Source of the DNA: Flavobacteriales bacterium UBA7666
GTDB taxonomy: Bacteria; Bacteroidota; Bacteroidia; Flavobacteriales_D; Crocinitomicaceae
NCBI GenBank assembly: GCA_002483265.1
Contig: DLHO01000010.1
Location: forward strand, 44,102 to 108,101
DNA: 64,000 nucleotides
Direction: 5' to 3'
This document shows, in pieces, positions 1-7,318 of the stretch; position 1 is the stretch's first letter, and every line of letters begins with the position of its first letter. The position numbers were made by a program, and so were the translations under genes. Below the pieces are notes generated by a model. That model saw only the letters and a program-made list of their open reading frames with translations, was not told the DNA's origin and ran no database searches.

Positions 1-37
1 TCCTTTTCAATTATCCATTTTACATTTTCAATTAATA
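1..37. repeat. Partial heptad-type intergenic repeat
   Basis: Read on the minus strand, this AT-rich stretch is built from the words AATTGAAAATG, AAAATGG and ATAATTGAAAA. It is nearly the same as the right arm of the hairpin at 5657-5740 and related to 17285-17330. It sits just beyond (and slightly overlaps) the 3' end of the aldehyde dehydrogenase gene and is cut by the window edge. Its function is unknown; a 3'-end structure is possible. Confidence 0.5.
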
Positions 38-1474
38 CGGAATAAACACATTCTTCGCTTCCGTAAAAAAGCGCAATGCTTCCCAACCTCCTTCTCTTCC
101 AACTCCGGACGCTTTTACTCCTCCAAACGGTGTTCTTAAATCGCGAACCAGCCAGGAATTGATCCAAACGATCCCTGCATGCACTTTATCTGCCGTTCTG
201 TGCGCTCTTTTTACGTCAGACGTCCAAATAGTAGCACTTAGTCCGTATTGTGTACTATTCGCCATCATAAGCACCTCTTCTTCAGTGTCAAAAGGTGTGA
301 GTGTTACCACCGGGCCAAAAATCTCCTCCTGATTCGTTCTGCAATCGTAAGAAAGTCCTTCGATCACAGTTGGAGCAATGTAGTAACCTTCGTTGTAAGG
401 AGCTTCCAAAAACACCTGGTTTCCGCCGGTTAGAATTGTTCCACCTTCTTCCTTCGCCAATTCAATATAAGAAAGTACTTTCTCCATGTGCGGTTTGGAA
501 ACAACAGCTCCCATCTTCGCATTCGGATCGGAAGGAAAGGAAACAGTTAATTTCTCTACACGCTCGATGAAAGCTGTCTTGAATTTTTCGTAGATACTGC
601 GTTCAATAAAAATGCGCGATCCGCACAAACAAATCTGTCCCTGATTGGCGAACGATGAACGCACAGTCGTTTTAATCATGTCATCAAAATCGCAATCTGC
701 GAAAATGATATTCGGATTCTTTCCTCCAAGCTCCAAAGACAATTTCTTGAACATTGGTCCGGCAGTTCGTGCAATGTATTCGCCTGTTTTAGTTCCTCCG
801 GTAAATGAGATTGCTTTGATCTTCGGATGTTTCACAATCGCATCTCCTGCAAATTGACCCAGGCCATGTACAATATTCAAAACACCCGCAGGCATTCCGC
901 TTTCCTTGACTACCTCACTCAATAAATAAGCAGTGTAAGGCGTAATTTCAGAAGGTTTTGCAACCACACAATTTCCCGAAGCCAATGCCGGAGCAATTTT
1001 CCAGGAGAATAAATACAAAGGAAGATTCCATGGAGAAATACATCCTACAACACCAATTGGTTTGCGGGTGGTGTAATTAATTCCCATTCCTTCCATGTAA
1101 TGTGATTCGGAAGCAAAGTGTTCAACTGCCGTTGCGAAAAAATGAAAATTTGAAACTGCCCGTGGAATATCCACATGAGCTGCCAATGAAAGTGGTTTTC
1201 CATTATCACGTGATTCTGCAGCAACGAATTCATCCATGCGTTTTTCAATTCCAAGGCTGATGCGCATCATAATCGCTCCGCGTTCTTCATTGGTCATATT
1301 GGACCAAATAGGGAATGCTTTTTCAGCAGCCTGAACCGCTAATTCAACATCTTCTTCCGTAGAGTTTGGAATTTCACCGTATACTTTACCCGTTGCGGGT
1401 TCGTAATTGTCGATGTATTGACCTTTAACAGGTGCAATTAATTCGCCATTGATAAAGTTTTGAAGACGGATCAT
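32..1474 (-). CDS. Aldehyde dehydrogenase, ALDH8 / 2-aminomuconic semialdehyde dehydrogenase-like
   Basis: This is an NAD(P)-dependent aldehyde dehydrogenase of 480 residues, the normal length for the superfamily. The active-site Glu is E248 in SLELGGKNPN. The nucleophile is C282 in NQGQICLCGSR. The cofactor-loop motif SFTGGTKTG is at about residues 223-231. ISPWNLPLYLFSWKIAPAL and the overall flavour resemble the ALDH8/hydroxymuconic and aminomuconic semialdehyde group, which acts in tryptophan (kynurenine) or aromatic ring catabolism; this substrate call is an inference. No other kynurenine-pathway gene is nearby. I start at the ATG at 1474, because an upstream in-frame extension to 1534 runs into a heptad repeat and has no resemblance to the family N-terminus. 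It is probably a soluble cytoplasmic tetramer. Confidence 0.9.
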   Translation of the reverse strand: MIRLQNFINGELIAPVKGQYIDNYEPATGKVYGEIPNSTEEDVELAVQAAEKAFPIWSNMTNEERGAIMMRISLGIEKRMDEFVAAESRDNGKPLSLAAHVDIPRAVSNFHFFATAVEHFASESHYMEGMGINYTTRKPIGVVGCISPWNLPLYLFSWKIAPALASGNCVVAKPSEITPYTAYLLSEVVKESGMPAGVLNIVHGLGQFAGDAIVKHPKIKAISFTGGTKTGEYIARTAGPMFKKLSLELGGKNPNIIFADCDFDDMIKTTVRSSFANQGQICLCGSRIFIERSIYEKFKTAFIERVEKLTVSFPSDPNAKMGAVVSKPHMEKVLSYIELAKEEGGTILTGGNQVFLEAPYNEGYYIAPTVIEGLSYDCRTNQEEIFGPVVTLTPFDTEEEVLMMANSTQYGLSATIWTSDVKRAHRTADKVHAGIVWINSWLVRDLRTPFGGVKASGVGREGGWEALRFFTEAKNVFIPY

Positions 1475-1504
1475 AGTTTCATTTTTTCGATTACAAAGAT
1501 AGCT

Positions 1505-1574
1505 AAAAGTGAAAAGGCAAAAGTGAAAAGGCAAAAGTTTGAATCAACTAATGCCTATTGACTAATCACTGTTT
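1505..1574. repeat. Heptad tandem repeat array
   Basis: Five consecutive 7-bp units of form AAAAGnn occupy 1505-1539 (AAAAGTG, AAAAGGC, AAAAGTG, AAAAGGC, AAAAGTT). After one unrelated heptad come ACTAATG, CCTATTG, ACTAATC and ACTGTTT at 1547-1574. The period is visible by eye and non-coding. It fills the whole gap between two leftward genes. Confidence 0.75.
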
Positions 1575-1577
1575 ACT

Positions 1578-3146
1578 TTAAATTTTAAACTTCACGCCCA
1601 CTTGCAGGTACAATGAAAAATTCAGACCGGCTGAATTCAGGTAATTTGTAGAAATTCCCAGATTGGTGTAGAAACGATCAAATGCAAATGAAAAGGGATT
1701 ATTCTTGTAGGCTGCACCGATATAAAGTGCATGAATCAATCCGGCATTGGTGCGGTCATTAATGAAGGTCAGGTTGCTCCCTGCATAAGCCGCCAATGTT
1801 GGATGAAAATCGTGAATCATGGATCGGTTTGCATTGCCAATAAACGTTTGTTTGAACGGATCATAAGAAAAAATCAAATAATCCGTCTTCACCATTGCCA
1901 TGATGCGTGCTTTCAAATCCACTCCTACATTGAGACTGTATTCAAAGCGTGTTCCGGTATATTGCACATATCCGGAGATTGTTGCTGCGCGAAAATCATA
2001 ATTCCAGTAAGTCGCTTCCAGACCATATTCCAATGCGTTCAATCCACCTCGGGATTCCGGTAAACATTGATGCGGATTCAGCGTATCCAACGGATAATTG
2101 ATCTTGATGGAATCACCTGCCGAAACACAAGTAGAACGGTTGGAATAGATGTTCCAATTTTTGTTATTCAAATAGTTACTTGGAACAAGGGCAAAATAGT
2201 AAGGTCTGTTTCTGATCCCAATCTTTGTGCGCCATTCAATTGGTTGATCATAATTCCGGTCGAAGTAATAGGATCTGGATGGTGAAACATAATCCTGTGG
2301 CACGATCAACACGTATTCACCCTCGAGCATTTTCTTTCGCAACTGCAAATTTTGCATGACATATACTTCAGGTAAGAGTTCGGATTTCAACTTCAGCGGC
2401 GCGTTCATGTCTTTGTCACAAACAATGCATTCTTTGTAATCTACACGAACATCCTTCTTAGTCAAAACCCCGTAAGACTCAAAGTCTGATTCTTTTATAT
2501 CTGCTCTGTATCGTTCATGACGCCACCAGCCATCTCCACTCAACTCCAACTTCCACTTAATAATCTTTGCATATTGTGAATTTTTCGTAAGCGTATAATA
2601 CACTTGTTTTTTGGAGAATAAATGTGGTTCCATTTCCAGGATTATCCTATTTGTTCTTCCATCGTTGAATCGGATAATGTTGCAATTTTTCATGACCGAA
2701 TCTGAAAGAACAAAACAGGTTTTCGTATTTCCAAAATATTCGTAGAGTTCCGTAGAGTCTTCTACTAATCTTCTGCCGGCATAAAACAAATGGATCTCTA
2801 CCCTTCGATGATTTTCATTCGGGTTTCGAAGTGCATTTTCCTCTCCACGAGCAAAACTGGAAATCAGTGTTTTTGCAGGAAGAATCTCCGTGAGGTAATC
2901 TTTCACTTTTTCAGCACGCTTTTTTGAAAGTCTGAAATTCAATTTCTTTTTCCCCGTGGAATCAGCAAATCCAATAACCTGCAGGCTATCAATTTTCTTC
3001 AGATTATGAGCAAAAATGTATTTGTTGATCTCCTGTTTGTTGTCATCCAACAATTTGTAGTCTCCGCTTGGATAATAAATTGAAAAGACTTCCTGTGCAG
3101 AAGAAAATTGGGAGCTAAACACCAAGAGCATGAGTAATAAGCCCAT
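1578..3146 (-). CDS. Exported OmpA-domain protein, unknown function
   Basis: This is an exported protein of 522 residues with a hydrophobic signal peptide (MGLLLMLLVFSSQFSSAQ). The peptidoglycan-binding OmpA-like domain follows directly, at about residues 20-125 (VIGFADSTGKKKLNFRLSKK, then NENHRRVEIHL). This is unusual because the domain is normally C-terminal. The middle (about 130-370) matches nothing I recognise. The last 150 residues alternate polar and hydrophobic positions and end in FKI, which suggests an outer-membrane beta-barrel. In-frame ATG and GTG codons lie upstream at 3221-3224, but a strong terminator hairpin (3163-3205) falls between them and 3146, so I chose 3146. The role is probably envelope anchoring; the substrate is unknown. 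Confidence 0.7.
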   Translation of the reverse strand: MGLLLMLLVFSSQFSSAQEVFSIYYPSGDYKLLDDNKQEINKYIFAHNLKKIDSLQVIGFADSTGKKKLNFRLSKKRAEKVKDYLTEILPAKTLISSFARGEENALRNPNENHRRVEIHLFYAGRRLVEDSTELYEYFGNTKTCFVLSDSVMKNCNIIRFNDGRTNRIILEMEPHLFSKKQVYYTLTKNSQYAKIIKWKLELSGDGWWRHERYRADIKESDFESYGVLTKKDVRVDYKECIVCDKDMNAPLKLKSELLPEVYVMQNLQLRKKMLEGEYVLIVPQDYVSPSRSYYFDRNYDQPIEWRTKIGIRNRPYYFALVPSNYLNNKNWNIYSNRSTCVSAGDSIKINYPLDTLNPHQCLPESRGGLNALEYGLEATYWNYDFRAATISGYVQYTGTRFEYSLNVGVDLKARIMAMVKTDYLIFSYDPFKQTFIGNANRSMIHDFHPTLAAYAGSNLTFINDRTNAGLIHALYIGAAYKNNPFSFAFDRFYTNLGISTNYLNSAGLNFSLYLQVGVKFKI

Positions 3147-3162
3147 TTTTCGATTAAACGAA

Positions 3163-3205
3163 AAAAGACCCGTCTTCCGATCAGTATCGGTATAACGAGT
3201 CTTTT
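3163..3205 (-). terminator. Rho-independent terminator of the two-component operon
   Basis: AAAAGAC at 3163-3169 pairs with GTCTTTT at 3199-3205. Inner pairings are CGT/ACG and CCGAT/ATCGG around a CAGT loop. On the minus strand the stem is followed by a T-run. It lies between the response regulator and the OmpA-domain gene and helps decide the start of the latter. Confidence 0.75.
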
Positions 3206-3276
3206 GATTTCTTTTTCGCATCACGGGAGCGAATATAGTTTTTATCCTGAATTAAGCAATAGCTTTGCTTCTCGGT

Positions 3277-3969
3277 TTATTCATGAACAATCAATTTAAA
3301 GCCTTTTCCATGGATGTTCAAAATCTCAATACGTTCATCTTCCTTCAAAAGCTTACGCAATTTCGCGATGTACACATCCATTGAACGACCGTTGAAATAA
3401 TTGTCGTCTCCCCAGATTGCGCGCAAGGCGGCTTGTCTATCCAAGACTTCGTTTCGATTTTTACACAACAAATGAAGCAATTGTCCTTCTTTGGTTGTTA
3501 ACTTCTTATTTTCTTCTTTCAAATGAAGGATCCGCGAAACCGGTTCATACTGAATCGTTCCGATTTGCTGCATTTCGCTTTCTTCCGTATCAGCAGGACC
3601 TGTTCGTCTCAAAATTGCTTCGATACGTGCCAGTAACTCCTCCATTGTGAAGGGTTTTGTCATATAATCATCTGCACCACTTTCAAAACCTTCCAATTTA
3701 TCTTCCTTCATTGCCTTGGCAGTCAGAAAAAGAATTGGGACTTTCGGATCAATCAGTCTTACTTCTTTTGCAAGGGTAAAACCATCCATTTCAGGCATCA
3801 TCACATCAAAAATACAGAAATCAAAATGTCCATCTGTGTATTTTTCATATGCGTGCTTTCCGTTGCGGGCAAGTTCTACTTGGTAACCTTTAGCTTTTAG
3901 AAACGTCTGTAATAATTGACCTAAATTGTCGTCGTCTTCTGCTAATAAAATTGATTTTTGCTTAGCCAT
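3277..3969 (-). CDS. Response regulator, OmpR family (RprY-like)
   Basis: This is a DNA-binding response regulator of 230 residues. The receiver domain has an acidic pocket (EDDD at about 11-14), phospho-acceptor D55 in FDVMMPEMDGF, T83, and K105 in DYMTKPF. A winged-helix trans_reg_C domain follows at about 135-228 (KLTTKEGQLLHLLC, RSMDVYIAKLRKLL). The ATG at 3969 lies 2 bases after the stop of the histidine kinase gene, so the pair is translationally linked. An in-frame extension to 4038 would overlap the kinase and adds no domain, so it was rejected. Length, order and kinase type resemble the RprX/RprY pair of Bacteroidota. Target genes cannot be told from the sequence. Confidence 0.92.
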   Translation of the reverse strand: MAKQKSILLAEDDDNLGQLLQTFLKAKGYQVELARNGKHAYEKYTDGHFDFCIFDVMMPEMDGFTLAKEVRLIDPKVPILFLTAKAMKEDKLEGFESGADDYMTKPFTMEELLARIEAILRRTGPADTEESEMQQIGTIQYEPVSRILHLKEENKKLTTKEGQLLHLLCKNRNEVLDRQAALRAIWGDDNYFNGRSMDVYIAKLRKLLKEDERIEILNIHGKGFKLIVHE

Positions 3970-3971
3970 AA

Positions 3972-5588
3972 TTATCTTTTTATTGTTACACGAAATTCTG
4001 AACCTTCTCCAACCTGACTTGTTACATGAAGACTCCACCCAAACATATCTGAGAGTGCTTTCACATAGCTTAATCCCAAACCGAAACCCTTCACATTGTG
4101 AACATTTCCAGTCGGAACACGGTACAATTTATCAAATATTTTCGAGATATGTTCACGTTTTATTCCAATTCCTTTATCAATCACGGACAATTCCAGACGA
4201 TCGGTGAAAACTTCCAGTTTCACAGTCACGTGGATCTTCTCCTTACTGTATTTAATTGCGTTATCAACTAAATTATTAACCATATTGGTGAAATGCATCC
4301 GGTCTGACTCAATAAACACTTCTTCTTTAGGCATTTGAAGTATTAATTCCCCATCTAAACCAGCAATTCGGAAGGAAGCCGTTTTCGCCACAGATTGAAT
4401 CACTTCAACGACCGGAACTTGTTCTACTCTGACCTTTAATTCACCCCGGTCGATTACCGCACTTTGCAAAATGGATTCCACCAAAACACCCAATCGTTTG
4501 TTTTCTTCCTGAATCATCTTGACAAATGGAGCCGCATTTTCTGTTTGTCCTCCCATCATGGCAGGATCATGCATTGCTTCACAAGCCAAAGAAATGGTTG
4601 AAATAGGCGTTTTAAACTCGTGCGTCATATTTGAGATGAAATCATTTTTAATTTCAAATAACTTCTTTTGAGTCAAAATGGTACGGAACATGTACGAAAT
4701 AGTGATAATAATCAAAACTGCAAGTATCAAACTCACGATGAGTAAGCTTCCCATAGACTTCAATACGAAGAACTTACTATTTGGAAAATTCAAATGCAGC
4801 AACAATTTATCTTCCAAAATCTTATTTGGAAACAACATAGTAACCTGCGTCTTTATAGTGTCCAGCTTTACATCGTAATTCGCCAGGTTTTGTTTGAATT
4901 GAACAGGCTCATTGTTTTCTTCCACGATTACAAACTTGAAATCATCCGGAAGTTTATCAGTCACTAATTCTTTTCGAATAATCGAATCAAGGATCTTCAG
5001 ATTAATTCTTTTTTCCGGATCCAAATACATGTTGTCTCTGAATGTCTCTACCATCAATTCATTGATATACTTGGCTTTCTTGACAATCTTGTGCATCACA
5101 CGCTGATCCAAATGATAGGCTGCACGAACAGAATCCTTATGAAACAAGCTGGTTGTTCCTCCATCAAACAGTTCGTGAATTTGTCTTACATCTCTGGCTA
5201 AAACTTCTTGCTTTGAATACAAGCCGGAAATCGAATCATAACTATTTCCGGTTACGATCAAGTAGTTCTCCAATTTTCCTTTAACCGTCAGAACAGTATC
5301 GCGAATCGAAATGGATTCTTTTACTTCAAATAAGTTTTGGAATTCTTCTTTTAGTACGTCTTTGTATTGACCCGATACATCCTTACTCATCAGGCTTGAA
5401 TACCTGCGCAGGTCTTCGACTTTCTCATAACGAATAGCGATTCGCTCAAGCGCTGTATTGACCTTACTTTTAAAATCATCTGATTTTCGATCGTACAACT
5501 GAAGTGTTTGGAAGATTTGAATCAATAGAAGTGCAAGCATGGCAATCCATACTGCTGTAATTACGAGATTGATCCGAATCTTAATCAT
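3972..5588 (-). CDS. Sensor histidine kinase (RprX-like)
   Basis: This is an inner-membrane sensor kinase of 538 residues. TM1 is at about 7-27, a periplasmic sensor region of about 250 residues has no recognised fold, and TM2 is at about 278-303. The HisKA domain contains the phospho-accepting His in MTHEFKTPIS. The HATPase_c domain carries the N-box NNLVDNAIKYS, G1 box DKGIGIK and G2 box GFGLGLSYVK. It is expected to autophosphorylate and pass the phosphate to D55 of the regulator encoded 2 bases downstream. The signal is unknown. The periplasmic part is rich in charged helical segments. Confidence 0.92.
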   Translation of the reverse strand: MIKIRINLVITAVWIAMLALLLIQIFQTLQLYDRKSDDFKSKVNTALERIAIRYEKVEDLRRYSSLMSKDVSGQYKDVLKEEFQNLFEVKESISIRDTVLTVKGKLENYLIVTGNSYDSISGLYSKQEVLARDVRQIHELFDGGTTSLFHKDSVRAAYHLDQRVMHKIVKKAKYINELMVETFRDNMYLDPEKRINLKILDSIIRKELVTDKLPDDFKFVIVEENNEPVQFKQNLANYDVKLDTIKTQVTMLFPNKILEDKLLLHLNFPNSKFFVLKSMGSLLIVSLILAVLIIITISYMFRTILTQKKLFEIKNDFISNMTHEFKTPISTISLACEAMHDPAMMGGQTENAAPFVKMIQEENKRLGVLVESILQSAVIDRGELKVRVEQVPVVEVIQSVAKTASFRIAGLDGELILQMPKEEVFIESDRMHFTNMVNNLVDNAIKYSKEKIHVTVKLEVFTDRLELSVIDKGIGIKREHISKIFDKLYRVPTGNVHNVKGFGLGLSYVKALSDMFGWSLHVTSQVGEGSEFRVTIKR

Positions 5589-5656
5589 AGAATAGCGAAT
5601 GTAGGCGAAATGTTAAAATTAACGATTCACTTAACGTTTTTTATGACGAAAGATAG

Positions 5657-5740
5657 GGAATTGAAAATGGATAATTGAGAATTAAAAAGTAAGAGACATT
5701 CTAAACCTTTTCAATTCTCCATTTTAAATTTTCAATTGAA
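5657..5740. repeat. Inverted pair of heptad repeats (hairpin)
   Basis: The left arm (5659-5700) reads in 7-bp steps as AATTGAA, AATGGAT, AATTGAG, AATTAAA, AAGTAAG, AGACATT. The right arm (5707-5740) is the inverse of a very similar series (AATTGAAAATTT, AAAATGGAG, AATTGAAAAGG). Together they can fold into a long imperfect stem. The element fills the gap between the helicase stop (5741) and the kinase start (5588) and may act as a terminator. Confidence 0.7.
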
Positions 5741-7069
5741 TTACTTCTTCTTGCTTCCCTTCTTTTTCGGTTTTCCGTATTTATCCTGCATGGCTTTCTT
5801 GTGATCGTACCGAACATTTACCTTCTTGTTCTTGTCCTTCTTTTCGTGGAATGCCGGTCCGGCCTGATTTTTCGGCAATTTAACCAAGGTATTTTTCATT
5901 GCCACCTGCGGTTTCTCAAAATCTAAAACCAATTGGGACAATTCCACTTCTTCCGGAAATTCCTGAATAGCAACCTTCGTATTCATGAATTCTTCAATGT
6001 GACCAAAAATCTCTTGATCTCTTTCAGTAACGAAACTGATTGCATGACCTTCTTTGTCTTGTCGACCTGTTCTACCAATTCTGTGAATATAATTTTCCTG
6101 ATTATCCGGAATATCGAAGTTGAAGACATGTGTTACATCCGTTACATCAATACCACGTGCAATTAAATCAGTTGCAATCAATACTCTATAGACTCCACTT
6201 TCGAAGTGGTTTACAGCATTAAAACGGAAATTTTGAGCTTTTTGAGAGTGAATAATTCCCAATTCGACACCCAACATCGGTTCCATTTCATCAAATAATT
6301 TTTCAGCTAAAACTCTTGAGGAAACAAAAACAAGCACTTTCGTCATATCCTGATTTTCCTGAAGCAAGTGTTTCAACAAATGAACCTTGGAAGTAAAATT
6401 CGGAACTGCGATTGCTTCCTGCTTAATTTTTTCCAACGGAGTACCAACACGTGCTGCCTCTATTTTGATTGGATTATCGAAATAGGTTCCAAGGAATGTT
6501 TCTACTTCTTCCGAAAGGGTTGCAGAAAACAATAAATTCTGTCTTTTTTCAGGAAGCAAATCAAAAATACGCATCAGCTGTGGTCTGAAACCCAAATTCA
6601 AGGTTTCATCTACCTCATCAATTACTACTTTTTTGGCATGTTTCAATTGCAATGATCCATTGGCAGTCAAATCGAAAATCCGACCGGGCGTTCCAACTAA
6701 AACATCCAATCCTTGCAGAACCATGGAAGCTTGTGTATTGATATTGGCTCCTCCATATACTCCACCAACTGCAACATTCATATGAGGCGTTAGTTTTTCT
6801 ACTTCACGCACTACCTGAACAACTAATTCTCTCGTAGGAACGATGATTAAAATTTGCGGATGTGGTTCTTTGGAAAACTTCCATAAAGAAAGCATTGGAA
6901 GCAAATAAGCCAATGTTTTTCCAGTTCCGGTTTGCGCCAAACCAATGACATCTTTTCCCGACATCATTACTGAAAATCCAGCCGACTGAATGGTTGTTGG
7001 AGTAGTATATTCAAGTTCATCTAAAGCCGTTAATAACGGTTTCTTGATATTCAGATCGTGAAATGTCAT
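5741..7069 (-). CDS. DEAD-box-family ATP-dependent RNA helicase (motif II DEVD)
   Basis: This is an RNA helicase of 442 residues. It has a Q motif (F3 to Q28), Walker A AQTGTGKT (45-52), PTREL (78-82), TPGR (127-130), motif II at 151-154, SAT (182-184), and in RecA-2 the motif VI HRIGRTGR. Motif II reads DEVD rather than DEAD, so the usual Ala is Val. All catalytic acidic residues are kept, so activity is expected. The Lys-rich tail (last ~50 residues) probably adds RNA affinity. It is RhlE/CshA-like, acting in ribosome assembly or mRNA turnover (family knowledge). It is probably a single-gene unit. Confidence 0.93.
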   Translation of the reverse strand: MTFHDLNIKKPLLTALDELEYTTPTTIQSAGFSVMMSGKDVIGLAQTGTGKTLAYLLPMLSLWKFSKEPHPQILIIVPTRELVVQVVREVEKLTPHMNVAVGGVYGGANINTQASMVLQGLDVLVGTPGRIFDLTANGSLQLKHAKKVVIDEVDETLNLGFRPQLMRIFDLLPEKRQNLLFSATLSEEVETFLGTYFDNPIKIEAARVGTPLEKIKQEAIAVPNFTSKVHLLKHLLQENQDMTKVLVFVSSRVLAEKLFDEMEPMLGVELGIIHSQKAQNFRFNAVNHFESGVYRVLIATDLIARGIDVTDVTHVFNFDIPDNQENYIHRIGRTGRQDKEGHAISFVTERDQEIFGHIEEFMNTKVAIQEFPEEVELSQLVLDFEKPQVAMKNTLVKLPKNQAGPAFHEKKDKNKKVNVRYDHKKAMQDKYGKPKKKGSKKK

Positions 7070-7255
7070 GAGGGAAATTTTTCACAAAGGTAATGAATCC
7101 ATTTTTGTATACTTTGAAAGCTATCTACTTTCTGAAAAATTGGCTTTTCATCCAGTTAATTCCGAAGGGAAAACTAAATCTGTTTAGTTGATAAAACAAT
7201 GACATATCAACTTAATTGAATCAAAAAACTTTATACTACTACATGAAAAAATATG

Positions 7256-7263
7256 TACATTTG
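7256..7263 (+). promoter_or_regulatory. Predicted Bacteroidota -7 promoter element
   Basis: TACATTTG is an exact match to the TAnnTTTG consensus. A TTTA lies 22 bases upstream (7230-7233) as a weak -33 candidate. It sits 56 bp before the ATG at 7319 and within the spurious upstream extension of that frame, which supports the later start. Confidence 0.5.
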
Positions 7264-7318
7264 TTGCGTTAACTCCTTGACAGTATTTCAATTAAGGAGA
7301 AGTCAAAATACTACTACC

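Noticed and set aside
1475..1534. Longer N-terminus for the aldehyde dehydrogenase
   Set aside because: It is encoded partly by the heptad repeat and has no similarity to the family N-terminus.
3147..3224. Longer N-terminus for the OmpA-domain protein
   Set aside because: The extension is encoded by a strong terminator hairpin and would displace the signal peptide.
4678..5106. Reading frames on the plus strand opposite the histidine kinase
   Set aside because: They are shadows of the kinase gene; codon pattern and homology support only the minus strand. The same holds for other short frames opposite large genes.
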